From contig CP031585.1 in NCBI GenBank assembly GCA_003217735.2, positions 4,141,501-4,205,500 of the forward strand: a stretch of DNA of 64,000 nucleotides, written 5' to 3'. The position numbers were made by a program, and so were the translations under genes. Shown piece by piece: positions 52,785 through 63,294 of this stretch; the stretch's first letter is position 1, and each line of letters starts with the position of its first letter. Origin of the DNA: Marinibacterium anthonyi (GTDB taxonomy: Bacteria; Pseudomonadota; Alphaproteobacteria; Rhodobacterales; Rhodobacteraceae). Under the pieces are notes generated by a model. The model saw nothing but the letters and a program-made list of their open reading frames with translations. It searched no databases and was not told where the DNA came from.

Positions 52785-53396
52785 ATCACGGGGTGCAGCA
52801 AGGAACTCGCGGATTTCCTCGAGAAGGCGGGTATCGACCATCGGTCGACCGAAGCCGCGCTGGATATCGACGCGTCGCTACAGCAATGGCGACGGCGGAT
52901 CAGCAAGCGCGAACTGGGCACCGCCGCCCTGGATGCCTTCGGGCTGAACGACGAAATCGACATGGCCCAGCTTGACGTGCTGTTCGCCATCTCGCCCCCC
53001 CTGAACGAATTCTGGGCCGAGGACGACGACGAGACCATGGTATCGACCATCGCGGCCCGCCTGCGGATCGACCCGTCGCGCGCTTCGCGGCTGGTCAGCG
53101 ACCTGATTTCCAAGGGCCTGGCGCAGCGCACCGTCAGCCAGCGCGACGCGCGGCGCACCATCGTCGAACTGACCCCGCGCGGCAACGCCATCGTCCATGC
53201 CGTGCGCCGGTTCAAGTTCCTGGTGATGGGCGAATTCCTGTCCAGCTGGACGGACGAGGAAATCGCCGCTTTCGTGCCCCTGATGGCCCGCTTTGTCGCC
53301 TGGACCGACGATTCCGGCCGCGCCTGGCGCGACCGTTTCGCCACCGAAGTCGCGGACCTGTCGAGCGAACTGAAAAAGACCGCGTCCTCTACCTGA
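52785..53396 (+). CDS. MarR family transcriptional regulator, non-canonical start
   Basis: About 203 residues as drawn. The winged helix is clear: DMAQLDVLFAI, TIAARLRIDPSRASRLVSDL (recognition helix) and the wing TVSQRDARRTIVELTPRG. The only ATG in frame (52962) would remove the conserved first ~59 residues (FLEKAGIDHRSTEAALD, LQQWRRRISKRELG). The frame upstream has no ATG, GTG or TTG before the stop at 52728; however GGAGG (52772-52776) lies eight bases before an ATC (52785). I therefore draw the start there, as a rare ATC start or a mutated ATG. Probably represses the divergent efflux gene. Confidence 0.75.
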   Translation: MTGCSKELADFLEKAGIDHRSTEAALDIDASLQQWRRRISKRELGTAALDAFGLNDEIDMAQLDVLFAISPPLNEFWAEDDDETMVSTIAARLRIDPSRASRLVSDLISKGLAQRTVSQRDARRTIVELTPRGNAIVHAVRRFKFLVMGEFLSSWTDEEIAAFVPLMARFVAWTDDSGRAWRDRFATEVADLSSELKKTASST

Positions 53397-53404
53397 GGCG
53401 TCCG

Positions 53405-55810
53405 ATGAAGCTGCCCGACCAGATCACAGCCTGGTTCGACCGGCGCGGCTGGCAGGTGCACCCGCACCAGCAGGCCATGGTCGACCGCGCCGATGCCCCT
53501 GCCACCCTGCTGATCGCCCCGACCGGCGGCGGCAAGACCATGGCCGGCTTCCTGCCCACGCTCGCCGACCTGGCGGACGGCGGGCACGATGGTCTTCACA
53601 CGCTCTACATCTCGCCGCTCAAGGCGCTGGCCGCCGACATAAAGCGCAACCTGCGCACCCCGGTGGACGAGATCGGCCTGCCGATCCGGATCGAGGACCG
53701 CACCGGCGACACCTCGGCCACGCAAAAGAAACGCCAGCGCGCCGACCCGCCGCATATCCTGCTGACCACGCCCGAAAGCCTGGCGCTGCTGACCAGCTAC
53801 GAAGACGCCGCGCGCACTTTCGCCGGGCTGAAGCGTGTCGTGGTGGACGAGATCCATGCGCTCGCCGACTCCAAGCGCGGCGACCAGCTGATGCTGGCGC
53901 TGGCCCGGCTGCAAACCCTCGCCCCCGGCCTGCACCGCGTCGGCCTGTCGGCCACGGTCGAAGACCCCGCCGCCATCGCCCGCCTTCTGGCCCGCCACCC
54001 CGATCCGTGCGACATCCTGATGGCCGATCCCGGCCCCGACCCCGACATAGCGATGCTGGAGACCGCCGAACGCCCGCCCTGGGCCGGCGGCGGCGCGGCC
54101 TATGCGATCCCGGCGGTTCTGGAGCAGGTGAAACAGCACAAGACCACGCTGATCTTCCACAACACCCGCGCCCAGGCCGAAATCTTCTTTCACAACCTCT
54201 GGCTTGCCAACGAGGAGTCGCTGCCCATCGGCATCCACCATGGATCGCTGGACCGGGTCCAACGCGAACGCGTCGAACAGGCCATGGTCCGGGGCGACCT
54301 GCGCGCCATCGTCTGCACCGGCTCGCTGGACCTTGGGCTGGATTGGGGCGACGTGGACCTGGTCATCCAGATCGGCGCACCCAAGAACGTCAAGCGCCTG
54401 GTCCAGCGCATCGGGCGCGCCAACCACCGCTACAACGCGCCGTCCAAGGCCCTTCTGGTCCCCGCCAACCGCTTCGAGGTGGTCGAATGCGTGGCGGCGC
54501 TTGAGGCCGTGAAGGCCCACGACCTCGACGGCGACCCGCGCGGCCCCGGCCCGCTGGACGTGCTGTGCCAACAGATCCTGATCGCCGCCTGTTCCGGGCC
54601 CTTTGACGCCGACGCGCTTTACCGCGAGGTGAAGACCGCCGGCGCCTATGCAGACCTGACGCGCGCCGCCTTCGACGACTGCCTCGATTTCTGCGCCACC
54701 GGCGGCTACGCCCTGCGCGCCTACGACCAGTGGCAGCGGCTGAAGCAACAGCCAGACGGGCTGTGGCAGCTGCGCGACCCCAGGTCCGCCCAGCGGATCC
54801 GCATGAACATCGGCACGATCCAGGACAGCGACACGCTGAAGGTCCGCCTGCAGCGCAACCGGGGCGGCAAACCCCTGGGCGAGATCGAGGAATACTTCGC
54901 CGCCTCCCTGTCCCCCGGCGACACCTTCCTGATCGGCGGCCGGATCGTGCGCTACGAGGGCCTGCGCGAAATGGTGGTCGAGGTCAGCCGCAACGCCAGC
55001 CGCAAGCCCAAGATCGCAGTGTTCTCGGGCACGAAATTCGCCACCTCGACGCAGCTGTCCAACCGCATCCTCGACATGTTCGCCCACAACGACTGGTCCG
55101 GGCTGCCCGCCCACACGCGCGACTGGCTCGCCCTGCAACGCGACGTCTCGCGCCTGCCGGACCGCGACAGGCTGCTGATCGAAAGCTTTCCCCACGACGG
55201 GCGCGAACACATCTGCATCTACGGCTTCGCGGGGCGCAACGCCCAGCAGACGCTGGGCCTCTTGCTGACCAAGCGGCTGGAAGAAACCGGCCACGCGCCC
55301 ATGGGGTTCGTGTCGACGGATTACGCGACGCTGATATGGGGGCTGGACGCGGTGATCGACCCTGCGCCCCTGTTCGACATCGACGCCCTGCGCGACGGGC
55401 TCGACCGGTGGCTGGCCGGCAACGCGGTGATGAAACGCACCTTCCGCGGCGCGGCCACCATCGCCGGGCTCATCGACCGCAACGTGATGGGCCCGCGCAA
55501 GACGGGACGGCAGATGACCATGTCATCGGACATCCTTTACGACACGCTTCTGAAATACGACCCCGACCACCTGATGATGCGCATCACGCGGACCGAAGCC
55601 CTGCGCGGCCTCGTCGATTTCGGCCGGATCGAGGCGATGCTCGCCCGCATCCGGGGCATCGACCTGATCCGCCTGGATCGCGTCACGCCATTGGCCGCAC
55701 CGCTTTTCCTGGAACAGGGCCGCGTGCCCGTGTCGGGCTCCGCCGACGAACGCCTCCTGGCCGAGGAAACCGCCGCCCTGATGGACGCGGCCGGCCTGGC
55801 CGACAGCTGA
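53405..55810 (+). CDS. Ligase-associated DNA-damage-response DEXH-box helicase
   Basis: 801 residues, Lhr-like superfamily 2 helicase. Walker A LLIAPTGGGKTMAGFLP, motif Ia LYISPLKALA, DEIH box VVVDEIHAL, motif III GLSATVED, and motif VI QRIGRANHR are all present; a long C-terminal domain follows (winged helix and beta-rich Lhr core). It begins eight bases after the MarR gene and is followed by a phosphoesterase of the same system; ligase and exonuclease of the usual four-gene set are not in the window. Confidence 0.93.
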   Translation: MKLPDQITAWFDRRGWQVHPHQQAMVDRADAPATLLIAPTGGGKTMAGFLPTLADLADGGHDGLHTLYISPLKALAADIKRNLRTPVDEIGLPIRIEDRTGDTSATQKKRQRADPPHILLTTPESLALLTSYEDAARTFAGLKRVVVDEIHALADSKRGDQLMLALARLQTLAPGLHRVGLSATVEDPAAIARLLARHPDPCDILMADPGPDPDIAMLETAERPPWAGGGAAYAIPAVLEQVKQHKTTLIFHNTRAQAEIFFHNLWLANEESLPIGIHHGSLDRVQRERVEQAMVRGDLRAIVCTGSLDLGLDWGDVDLVIQIGAPKNVKRLVQRIGRANHRYNAPSKALLVPANRFEVVECVAALEAVKAHDLDGDPRGPGPLDVLCQQILIAACSGPFDADALYREVKTAGAYADLTRAAFDDCLDFCATGGYALRAYDQWQRLKQQPDGLWQLRDPRSAQRIRMNIGTIQDSDTLKVRLQRNRGGKPLGEIEEYFAASLSPGDTFLIGGRIVRYEGLREMVVEVSRNASRKPKIAVFSGTKFATSTQLSNRILDMFAHNDWSGLPAHTRDWLALQRDVSRLPDRDRLLIESFPHDGREHICIYGFAGRNAQQTLGLLLTKRLEETGHAPMGFVSTDYATLIWGLDAVIDPAPLFDIDALRDGLDRWLAGNAVMKRTFRGAATIAGLIDRNVMGPRKTGRQMTMSSDILYDTLLKYDPDHLMMRITRTEALRGLVDFGRIEAMLARIRGIDLIRLDRVTPLAAPLFLEQGRVPVSGSADERLLAEETAALMDAAGLADS

Positions 55811-55850
55811 TCCCTTGCGCTTCGCCCCGCGATGCGCCAAGGAACACACC

Positions 55851-56513
55851 ATGAACGCCCACGCCTTCACCTTCTGCGGCGCCCGCCTTTCCGCCCTGCC
55901 CTCCGGCGCGCTCTGGTGGGCAGACCAGGGGTTGATTTGCGTCTCGGACCTGCACCTGTGCAAATCCGAACGCCACGCACGCCGCGGCGGTGCTCAACTA
56001 CCGCCGTACGAAACCCGCGACACGCTGCAACGTCTCTCGGACGCGGTCGAGGCAACAAACGCCCGCCAGGTGATCTGCCTCGGCGACAGTTTCGACGACC
56101 TCGCCGCCGCCCGCGCCTTGCCCGAAACGGAACGCCTGTTCCTGACCCGCCTCCAAGCGGGCCGCCGATGGATCTGGATCGAAGGCAACCACGACCCGGG
56201 GCCTCTGGACCTTGGCGGCGAACACCTCTCCGAGTTGACCATCGGCCCCCTCACCTACCGCCACATTGCCCAACCGGACGCCAAGGGCGAAATCTCAGGC
56301 CACTACCACCCCAAGGCCCAGGTCCGCACCCGCCTGCGCACCATCTCGCGCCCCGCGTTCCTGGTGGATTGCGACCGCGTGATCCTGCCGGCCTTCGGCA
56401 CCTTCACCGGCGGGTTACGCAGCACCAGCCCCGAACTCGCGCGCCTCATGCACCCCGATGCGCTGGCGATCCTGACAGGGCCAAGCGCCCATCCGATCCG
56501 GATGCCGCGCTGA
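55851..56513 (+). CDS. pdeM: Ligase-associated DNA-damage-response endonuclease PdeM
   Basis: 220-residue calcineurin-like metallophosphoesterase. Metal ligands in order: CVSDLHLCKSE (DxH), CLGDSFDDL (GD), IEGNHDPG (GNHD) and SGHYHPKA (GHxH). Length and the N-terminal FCGARLSALPSGALWW match PdeM, the endonuclease paired with the Lhr-like helicase upstream (40 bases). ATG 55851 has AAGGAA upstream. Confidence 0.9.
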   Translation: MNAHAFTFCGARLSALPSGALWWADQGLICVSDLHLCKSERHARRGGAQLPPYETRDTLQRLSDAVEATNARQVICLGDSFDDLAAARALPETERLFLTRLQAGRRWIWIEGNHDPGPLDLGGEHLSELTIGPLTYRHIAQPDAKGEISGHYHPKAQVRTRLRTISRPAFLVDCDRVILPAFGTFTGGLRSTSPELARLMHPDALAILTGPSAHPIRMPR

Positions 56514-56547
56514 TCGGGACAAGGTATGTCTGGCAAACCTTCGTCAG

Positions 56548-56605
56548 GGGTATTTGGAAAGAGAAAGAAGCAGCAGGTCTTGCTTCTTTCTCTTCTGAAA
56601 TACCC
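56548..56605. repeat. Inverted pair of the recurring intergenic motif
   Basis: Copy on the plus strand 56548-56572 (GGGTATTTGG...AAAGAAGCA) and, eight bases on, an inverted copy 56581-56605; 22 of 25 bases match, so the two can form a long hairpin. It lies between the convergent pdeM and LytTR genes and probably marks both 3' ends. Confidence 0.8.
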
Positions 56606-56639
56606 GGCCCTGTCCTTTCCGCCATTCCGACGTTAAAGG

Positions 56640-57470
56640 TCAGAGCAGCCCGGCATCTTCCAGCTCAGGCATGTAGGTTCGGCTCACCGGCACGCGGTCA
56701 CCGTTGACAAGGCGCAGAAAGGTCTTTCCCCGCTCCCTCTCGGCCCCGCTGACCGCGCGGCGGGCGACCCAATGGCTGCGGTGGGTGCAAAAGCCGTCCA
56801 CCGGATCCATCTCGTCGACCGCATCCCCAAACCGCAGACGCAGCGCGTAATCGCCTTCTGTCGTCACCACGTTGACCTGGTGGTCCTTGACGTTCAGCCG
56901 GATGATGTTGCCGTCAAAGTCGCTGGGCAGCCGCCGCCTCAGACGCGGCAGGTCCGGTTCGGAACCGGGTTCGGTTGCAGCCACGGGATCGGCCGGACGT
57001 TCGGGCACCGGCTTGGCCTCGGCCTCGGCCGGCAGTTGGGCCGCAGGTCCGAAGTTGTGTTCAATCACCCGCCGCGCCATGCAGACCGCGACGCTGATCA
57101 GGCCGACGAAGACCATCGTGCGCCCGTAATTCGGTGTGCCGGTCCCGGGGGTCGGCGACATCTGGACGGCCAGCAGCCAGACGAAGGGGGTGAAGACAAG
57201 GCTCATCAGGACCACCAACAGCCCGTCCCGGCCGAGCGGATAATCCGCGGGCACGACCCGTTCCGCCAGGTAGCGCAGGGTCATTCCGAACAGCGTGGAG
57301 ACGAAGATGACAATGCCCCAGAACACCAGCCGCTGGCCAAAGCTGTGCGACGCATAGGTCCCGAACGGGCCAGCAGCGGCGGCCAGGACGGGCCCGATCG
57401 TCCACACGCTGATGAGGACGTTCACGTTTGTTCGGCGGGGCCGGGCCGTGTCTTTGACCAATTCTGGCAT
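56640..57470 (-). CDS. Membrane-anchored LytTR-domain regulator
   Basis: 276 residues: four membrane helices in the first ~135 residues (including FWGIVIFVSTLFGMTLRYL and LLVVLMSLVFTPFVWLLAV), a Pro/Ala/Glu-rich linker (~140-175), then a LytTR DNA-binding domain (LPSDFDGNIIRLNVKDHQVNVVTTEG start; HRSHWVARRAV core; PVSRTYMPELEDAG end). Membrane-bound LytTR proteins of this layout may sense envelope signals directly. No partner kinase is adjacent. ATG 57470 was preferred over a TTG two codons upstream. Confidence 0.87.
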   Translation of the reverse strand: MPELVKDTARPRRTNVNVLISVWTIGPVLAAAAGPFGTYASHSFGQRLVFWGIVIFVSTLFGMTLRYLAERVVPADYPLGRDGLLVVLMSLVFTPFVWLLAVQMSPTPGTGTPNYGRTMVFVGLISVAVCMARRVIEHNFGPAAQLPAEAEAKPVPERPADPVAATEPGSEPDLPRLRRRLPSDFDGNIIRLNVKDHQVNVVTTEGDYALRLRFGDAVDEMDPVDGFCTHRSHWVARRAVSGAERERGKTFLRLVNGDRVPVSRTYMPELEDAGLL

Positions 57471-57607
57471 GGACAACTTTGAATAATCGCATTCGCTGGA
57501 ATTCGCTTGTACGTCACTCGCCGCCCGGCCGCAAACCCGAAAATCTCCGATTTTCGAATGGGTTGGACCGGGTGCCCCATGTGTCGCGACCCCGGTCCGA
57601 TGCCTGT

Positions 57608-58510
57608 TCAGGCGGTCAGTCCCCCGGGCTCGGCCAGCCCGTTGGCCCGGCAGCAGGCGGTCAGAGTATTGGCCAGCAGGCAGGCGATGGTCATCGGCCC
57701 CACCCCGCCCGGCACTGGCGTGATGGCCCCTGCCACGGCGGCGCAGCTATCATAATCGCAATCGCCCACCAGCCGGGTCTTGCCCTCGCCCTTCTCGGGC
57801 GCGGGGATCCGGTTGATGCCCACGTCGATCACCGTGGCGCCAGGCTTGATCCAGTCGCCCTTGACCATCCCGGGCCGGCCCACGGCGGCCACCACGATAT
57901 CGGCCCGTTTCACCACCTCGGGCAGATCCTTCGTCCGCGAATGCGCGATCGTCACCGTACAGCTGTCGCCCAGCAGCAGCTGCGCCATCGGTTTGCCAAC
58001 GATGTTCGACCGCCCGATCACCACCGCGTTCAGCCCCGACAGCGACCCCAGCCGGTCGCGCAGCAGCATCAGGCTGCCCAGCGGCGTGCAGGGCACCATC
58101 GCCTTCTGCCCGGTCCCCAGAAGCCCGACGTTGGAAATATGGAACCCGTCGACGTCCTTGGCCGGCGCGATGGCGTTGATCACCTTGTCGGTGTCGATGT
58201 GATCGGGCAGCGGCAGCTGCACCAGGATCCCGTGCACCGCCGGGTTGCGGTTCAGGCTTTCCACCAGGTCCAGCAGGTCCGCCTCGGGCGTATCCACGCC
58301 CAGCTTGTGCTCGAACGAGGCCATGCCGGCCTCCACCGTCTGTTTGCCCTTGGACCGCACGTAGACCTGGCTGGCCGGGTCCTCGCCCACCAGCACCACG
58401 GCCAGGCCCGGGGTGATCCCGTGTTCCGCCTTCAGCGCCGTTACATGTTCCGCCACCTTCGCCCGCACATCCGCCGCGAAAGCCTTCCCGTCTATGATCT
58501 CAGCCGTCAT
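57608..58510 (-). CDS. folD: Bifunctional methylene-THF dehydrogenase / methenyl-THF cyclohydrolase
   Basis: 300 residues. N-terminal AxxYxxSK-type motif is VYVRSKGKQ with catalytic Lys, [12 protein letters not shown] and [16 protein letters not shown] follow, then NADP-binding GRSNIVGKP and [16 protein letters not shown] at the C terminus. It interconverts methylene-, methenyl- and formyl-tetrahydrofolate. GAGAGG precedes ATG 58510. It works in sequence with formate-THF ligase encoded upstream; two hairpins lie between the genes. Confidence 0.96.
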   Translation of the reverse strand: MTAEIIDGKAFAADVRAKVAEHVTALKAEHGITPGLAVVLVGEDPASQVYVRSKGKQTVEAGMASFEHKLGVDTPEADLLDLVESLNRNPAVHGILVQLPLPDHIDTDKVINAIAPAKDVDGFHISNVGLLGTGQKAMVPCTPLGSLMLLRDRLGSLSGLNAVVIGRSNIVGKPMAQLLLGDSCTVTIAHSRTKDLPEVVKRADIVVAAVGRPGMVKGDWIKPGATVIDVGINRIPAPEKGEGKTRLVGDCDYDSCAAVAGAITPVPGGVGPMTIACLLANTLTACCRANGLAEPGGLTA

Positions 58511-58553
58511 CCCGACCTCTCGTCCTTTGTCCGTTGCCATCCACCAGGCGCCC

Positions 58554-58606
58554 GGCCCCCTTGGGGGCCGACGGGCATCGGGGGCTCGATGCCCCCGATG
58601 CCCGTC
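58554..58606. other. Two hairpins between fhs and folD
   Basis: GACGGGCATCGGGGGC (58570-58585) pairs perfectly with 58591-58606 (16-bp stem, 5-base loop), and GGCCCCC (58554-58560) pairs with GGGGGCC (58563-58569). They follow the fhs stop by eight bases on the minus strand. No T-tract, so a processing or mRNA-stability role is as likely as termination. Confidence 0.7.
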
Positions 58607-58614
58607 CCCTGCAC

Positions 58615-60291
58615 TCAGAAAAGCCCGTCGATCTCGCCATCCGCGTTCAGCCGGATCTGCTCCGCCGCCGGCTCGCTGGGCAGGCCGGGCATCGTCATGA
58701 TCTCTCCGCAGATCGCCACGACAAACCCCGCGCCCGCGCTCAGCCGCACCTCGCGCACCGGCACACTGTGCCCTGTCGGCGCCCCGCGCAGCGACGGGTT
58801 CGTGGTAAAGGAATACTGCGTCTTGGCCATGCAGACCGGCAGATGCCCGTACCCCTGTTCCTCCCATTGCGCCAGCTGCGTCCGGATCCGCGTATCGACG
58901 ACCACCGCATCCGCGCGATAGATCTCGCGCGCCACCGTCTCGATCTTGTCCAGCAAGGGCATCTCGTCGCCGTAAAGCGGCGTGAACGCGGTCTCCCCGG
59001 CATCGGCGATCTCGACCACCCGCTGCGCCAGCGCCTCGATGCCGGCCGATCCCTCGGCCCAGTGCCGGCAGACATGCGCTTCCGCCCCCTGCCCGGCCAC
59101 GAAGGCGTCCACCGCCGCGATCTCGGCCTCGGTATCGCCCGCGAAATGGTTGATCGCCACCACCACCGGCACCCCGAACTTCTTCAGGTTCTCGATATGG
59201 CGACCCAGGTTCGCACAGCCCGCCTTCACAGCGGCCACGTTCTCGGCCCCCAGGTCGGCCTTGGCAACGCCGCCATTCATCTTCATCGCCCGCACCGTGG
59301 CGACCAGCACCACGCAATCGGGCGCCAGCCCCGCCTTGCGGCACTTGATGTTCATGAACTTCTCGGCACCCAGGTCGGCGCCGAACCCGGCCTCGGTCAC
59401 CACGTAATCCGCCAGCTTCAGCGCCGTCGTCGTCGCGATGATCGAATTGCAGCCATGGGCGATATTGGCAAAGGGCCCGCCATGCACGAAGGCCGGGGTG
59501 TTCTCCAGCGTCTGCACCAGGTTCGGCTGCAGCGCATCCTTCAGCAGCACCGTCATCGCCCCGTCCGCTTTCAGATCCCGGCAATACACCGGCGACCGGT
59601 CCCGCCGATAGGCCACGATCATGTCACCCAGCCGCGCCTGCAAATCCTCCAGGTCGCGCGCCAGGCACAGGATCGCCATGACCTCGGACGCCACGGTTAT
59701 GTCGAACCCGGCCTCCGACGGAAACCCGTTCGCCGCGCCCCCCAGCGACGTCACGACCTGGCGCAGCGCCCGGTCGTTCATGTCCAGCACCCGGCGCCAG
59801 ACCACGCGGCGCTGGTCGATCTGCAGGTCGTTGCCCCAGTAGATGTGGTTGTCGATCATCGCCGACAGCAGGTTGTGCGCCGTGGTGATCGCGTGGAAAT
59901 CGCCGGTGAAATGCAGGTTCATGTCCTCCATCGGCACCACCTGCGCATACCCGCCCCCGGCCGCGCCCCCCTTCATCCCGAAACACGGCCCCAGCGAGGC
60001 TTCGCGGATGCAGATCGCCGCCTTCTTCCCGATCCGGTTCAGCCCGTCGCCCAGCCCCACGGTCGTCGTCGTCTTGCCCTCGCCCGCGGGTGTCGGGTTG
60101 ATCGCGGTCACCAGGATCAGCTTGCCTTGCGGGCGGTCCTGCACGCTGTCGATCAGCGCGCGGCTCACCTTGGCCTTGTCATGGCCATAGGGCACAAGGT
60201 CGCCGGCCTCGATGCCCAGGGCGGCCCCCACCTCCTGGATCGGCTTCTTGCGCGCCGCGCGGGCGATCTCGATGTCGGTCTTGAAACTCAT
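58615..60291 (-). CDS. fhs: Formate-tetrahydrofolate ligase
   Basis: 558 residues, the usual length. P-loop motif [36 protein letters not shown], and later [10 protein letters not shown] and [14 protein letters not shown] regions identify it. It joins formate to tetrahydrofolate using ATP, supplying formyl-THF to FolD; in marine Rhodobacterales this route feeds or drains one-carbon units. ATG 60291 chosen ([11 protein letters not shown]). The leader (60292-60473) has a short hairpin AACACA/TGTGTT (60321-60345); no known riboswitch was recognised. Confidence 0.96.
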   Translation of the reverse strand: MSFKTDIEIARAARKKPIQEVGAALGIEAGDLVPYGHDKAKVSRALIDSVQDRPQGKLILVTAINPTPAGEGKTTTTVGLGDGLNRIGKKAAICIREASLGPCFGMKGGAAGGGYAQVVPMEDMNLHFTGDFHAITTAHNLLSAMIDNHIYWGNDLQIDQRRVVWRRVLDMNDRALRQVVTSLGGAANGFPSEAGFDITVASEVMAILCLARDLEDLQARLGDMIVAYRRDRSPVYCRDLKADGAMTVLLKDALQPNLVQTLENTPAFVHGGPFANIAHGCNSIIATTTALKLADYVVTEAGFGADLGAEKFMNIKCRKAGLAPDCVVLVATVRAMKMNGGVAKADLGAENVAAVKAGCANLGRHIENLKKFGVPVVVAINHFAGDTEAEIAAVDAFVAGQGAEAHVCRHWAEGSAGIEALAQRVVEIADAGETAFTPLYGDEMPLLDKIETVAREIYRADAVVVDTRIRTQLAQWEEQGYGHLPVCMAKTQYSFTTNPSLRGAPTGHSVPVREVRLSAGAGFVVAICGEIMTMPGLPSEPAAEQIRLNADGEIDGLF

Positions 60292-60473
60292 CGCTCTGGT
60301 CCTGAAGTTGATGTCCCCCCAACACACCGGGCCTGGCCATGTGTTAGCGCGCACAGCCTACCGGGCACAGAAGGTAAACGACATAATCCTAAAGTTGGGC
60401 ACCCACTGGCCGCACGATCCTTTCGCATCGGAAACGCACCATCCCGGGGCGCGCCCTGTGTTTCCACGCGCGC

Positions 60474-61055
60474 TCAGCCGGCCTCGGCCCAGCCCCGCTG
60501 CGCCGGCAGCCACAGCTTCAGCCGATCGCCCAGCCGCAGCGCGCCGGGCCGTTCGACCCAGGCGGTCACCCCGCGCCGCCCCTCGGCGGCCCGCTTGAAC
60601 GCCTTGCCATGGCCCGGCTCGTCCTTCTCGATCTCGCGCGCGGGCAGGTTGCAGGGCTGGTTCTCCATGTCGACGGTCAGCGCCACGCCGGTGGGTCCCT
60701 GCAGGCGCGTGGACGGCGGCACATGGGTGAAATCCGGGATCCCCTTCACCACCACCGACGCCCCCAGCAGTCCCGGATCCAGCGCGTCCAGCCCGATGTC
60801 GGCGGCGATTCCCTGCAGCTCTTCCTGCGACAGGATGGTCAGCTGCCGCACGTTCCGAATCTCGGTGCCCTCGGGGTACAGCTCCCGCACCCGCACACAG
60901 GCCGGTCGGGTCCCGCCTTCGTGGCGCGCCCCACTCACCCCGTGAAAGCCCAGCTCCAGCGCCTCCACGGCCCCGGACCGCAGCCCCGTCCCCGCCACGG
61001 ACACCCCCAGCCAGACGACCTCCCCCACATGGATGCTTTCACGATAGACGGACAT
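60474..61055 (-). CDS. MOSC domain-containing protein
   Basis: 193 residues, MOSC (molybdenum cofactor sulfurase C-terminal) domain: VVWLGVSVAGTGLRSGAVEALEL start, an Arg/Cys element CVRVRELYPEGTEIRNVRQLT, and the VERPGALRLGDRLKLWLPAQ ending. The conserved Cys of MOSC is plausibly in the MENQPCNLPAREI segment. May handle sulfur or Moco in metalloenzyme assembly. ATG 61055 lies just after the motif copy at 61071. Confidence 0.85.
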   Translation of the reverse strand: MSVYRESIHVGEVVWLGVSVAGTGLRSGAVEALELGFHGVSGARHEGGTRPACVRVRELYPEGTEIRNVRQLTILSQEELQGIAADIGLDALDPGLLGASVVVKGIPDFTHVPPSTRLQGPTGVALTVDMENQPCNLPAREIEKDEPGHGKAFKRAAEGRRGVTAWVERPGALRLGDRLKLWLPAQRGWAEAG

Positions 61056-61070
61056 GGGCCGGATCTCCTG

Positions 61071-61131
61071 TTTCTTTCCGGCCCCAAATACCCCGCCCCG
61101 CCCGCAACCAAAAGAAAAACCCGCAGATCGG
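61071..61131. repeat. Recurring motif copy plus terminator-like hairpin, unit A
   Basis: TTTCTTTCCGGCCCCAAATACCCCG, a diverged inverted copy of the motif, followed by AAAAGAAAAACCCGCAGATC and ACTTGCGGG. On the minus strand CCCGCA and TGCGGG pair, with TTTTTCTTTT after the stem. The same order of elements recurs 138 bases on (unit B). Confidence 0.65.
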
Positions 61132-61207
61132 CGGACTTGCGGGCGCCATCGCCACCGCTCTGCCCCCAAACACCAGGCGCGGCGCTCCGACTGGCGCCCG
61201 ACCTGCC

Positions 61208-61284
61208 GCTTCTTTCTCTTTGCAAATACCCCGGCCCGCCACCGGCCAAGGAAAAACCCGCAGATCCAGGGACCTGCGGGTTTT
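61208..61284. repeat. Recurring motif copy plus terminator, unit B
   Basis: GCTTCTTTCTCTTTGCAAAT followed by ACCCCGG (61208-61236), then AAAACCCGCAG (61253-61263) pairing with CTGCGGGTTTT (61274-61284). The hairpin is followed by Ts on both strands (AAAA before, TTTT after) and lies 20 bases past the ftsH stop, so it is a good bidirectional terminator for ftsH. Confidence 0.75.
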
Positions 61285-61303
61285 CAAAAGGCGTCAGCGA
61301 AGA

Positions 61304-63220
<1,917 letters not shown>

Positions 63221-63294
63221 GGGAATTCTCCTGACTGCAGGGCCGACATGACATCGGCCCGGTTGTCCATAAGATAGACATCACGGGGCTGGGT

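Noticed and set aside
52727-55294. An 855-codon minus-strand frame opposite the Lhr-like helicase
   Set aside because: Repetitive Asp/Arg/Gly/His-rich translation typical of antisense frames; the helicase motifs on the plus strand are intact.
60292-60473. fhs leader considered as a folate or SAM riboswitch
   Set aside because: Only a short 6-bp hairpin is visible; no conserved riboswitch core could be recognised by eye.
58534-60945. An 803-codon plus-strand frame across fhs and the MOSC gene
   Set aside because: It overlaps two well-supported minus-strand genes and has an Arg/His-rich composition typical of antisense frames.
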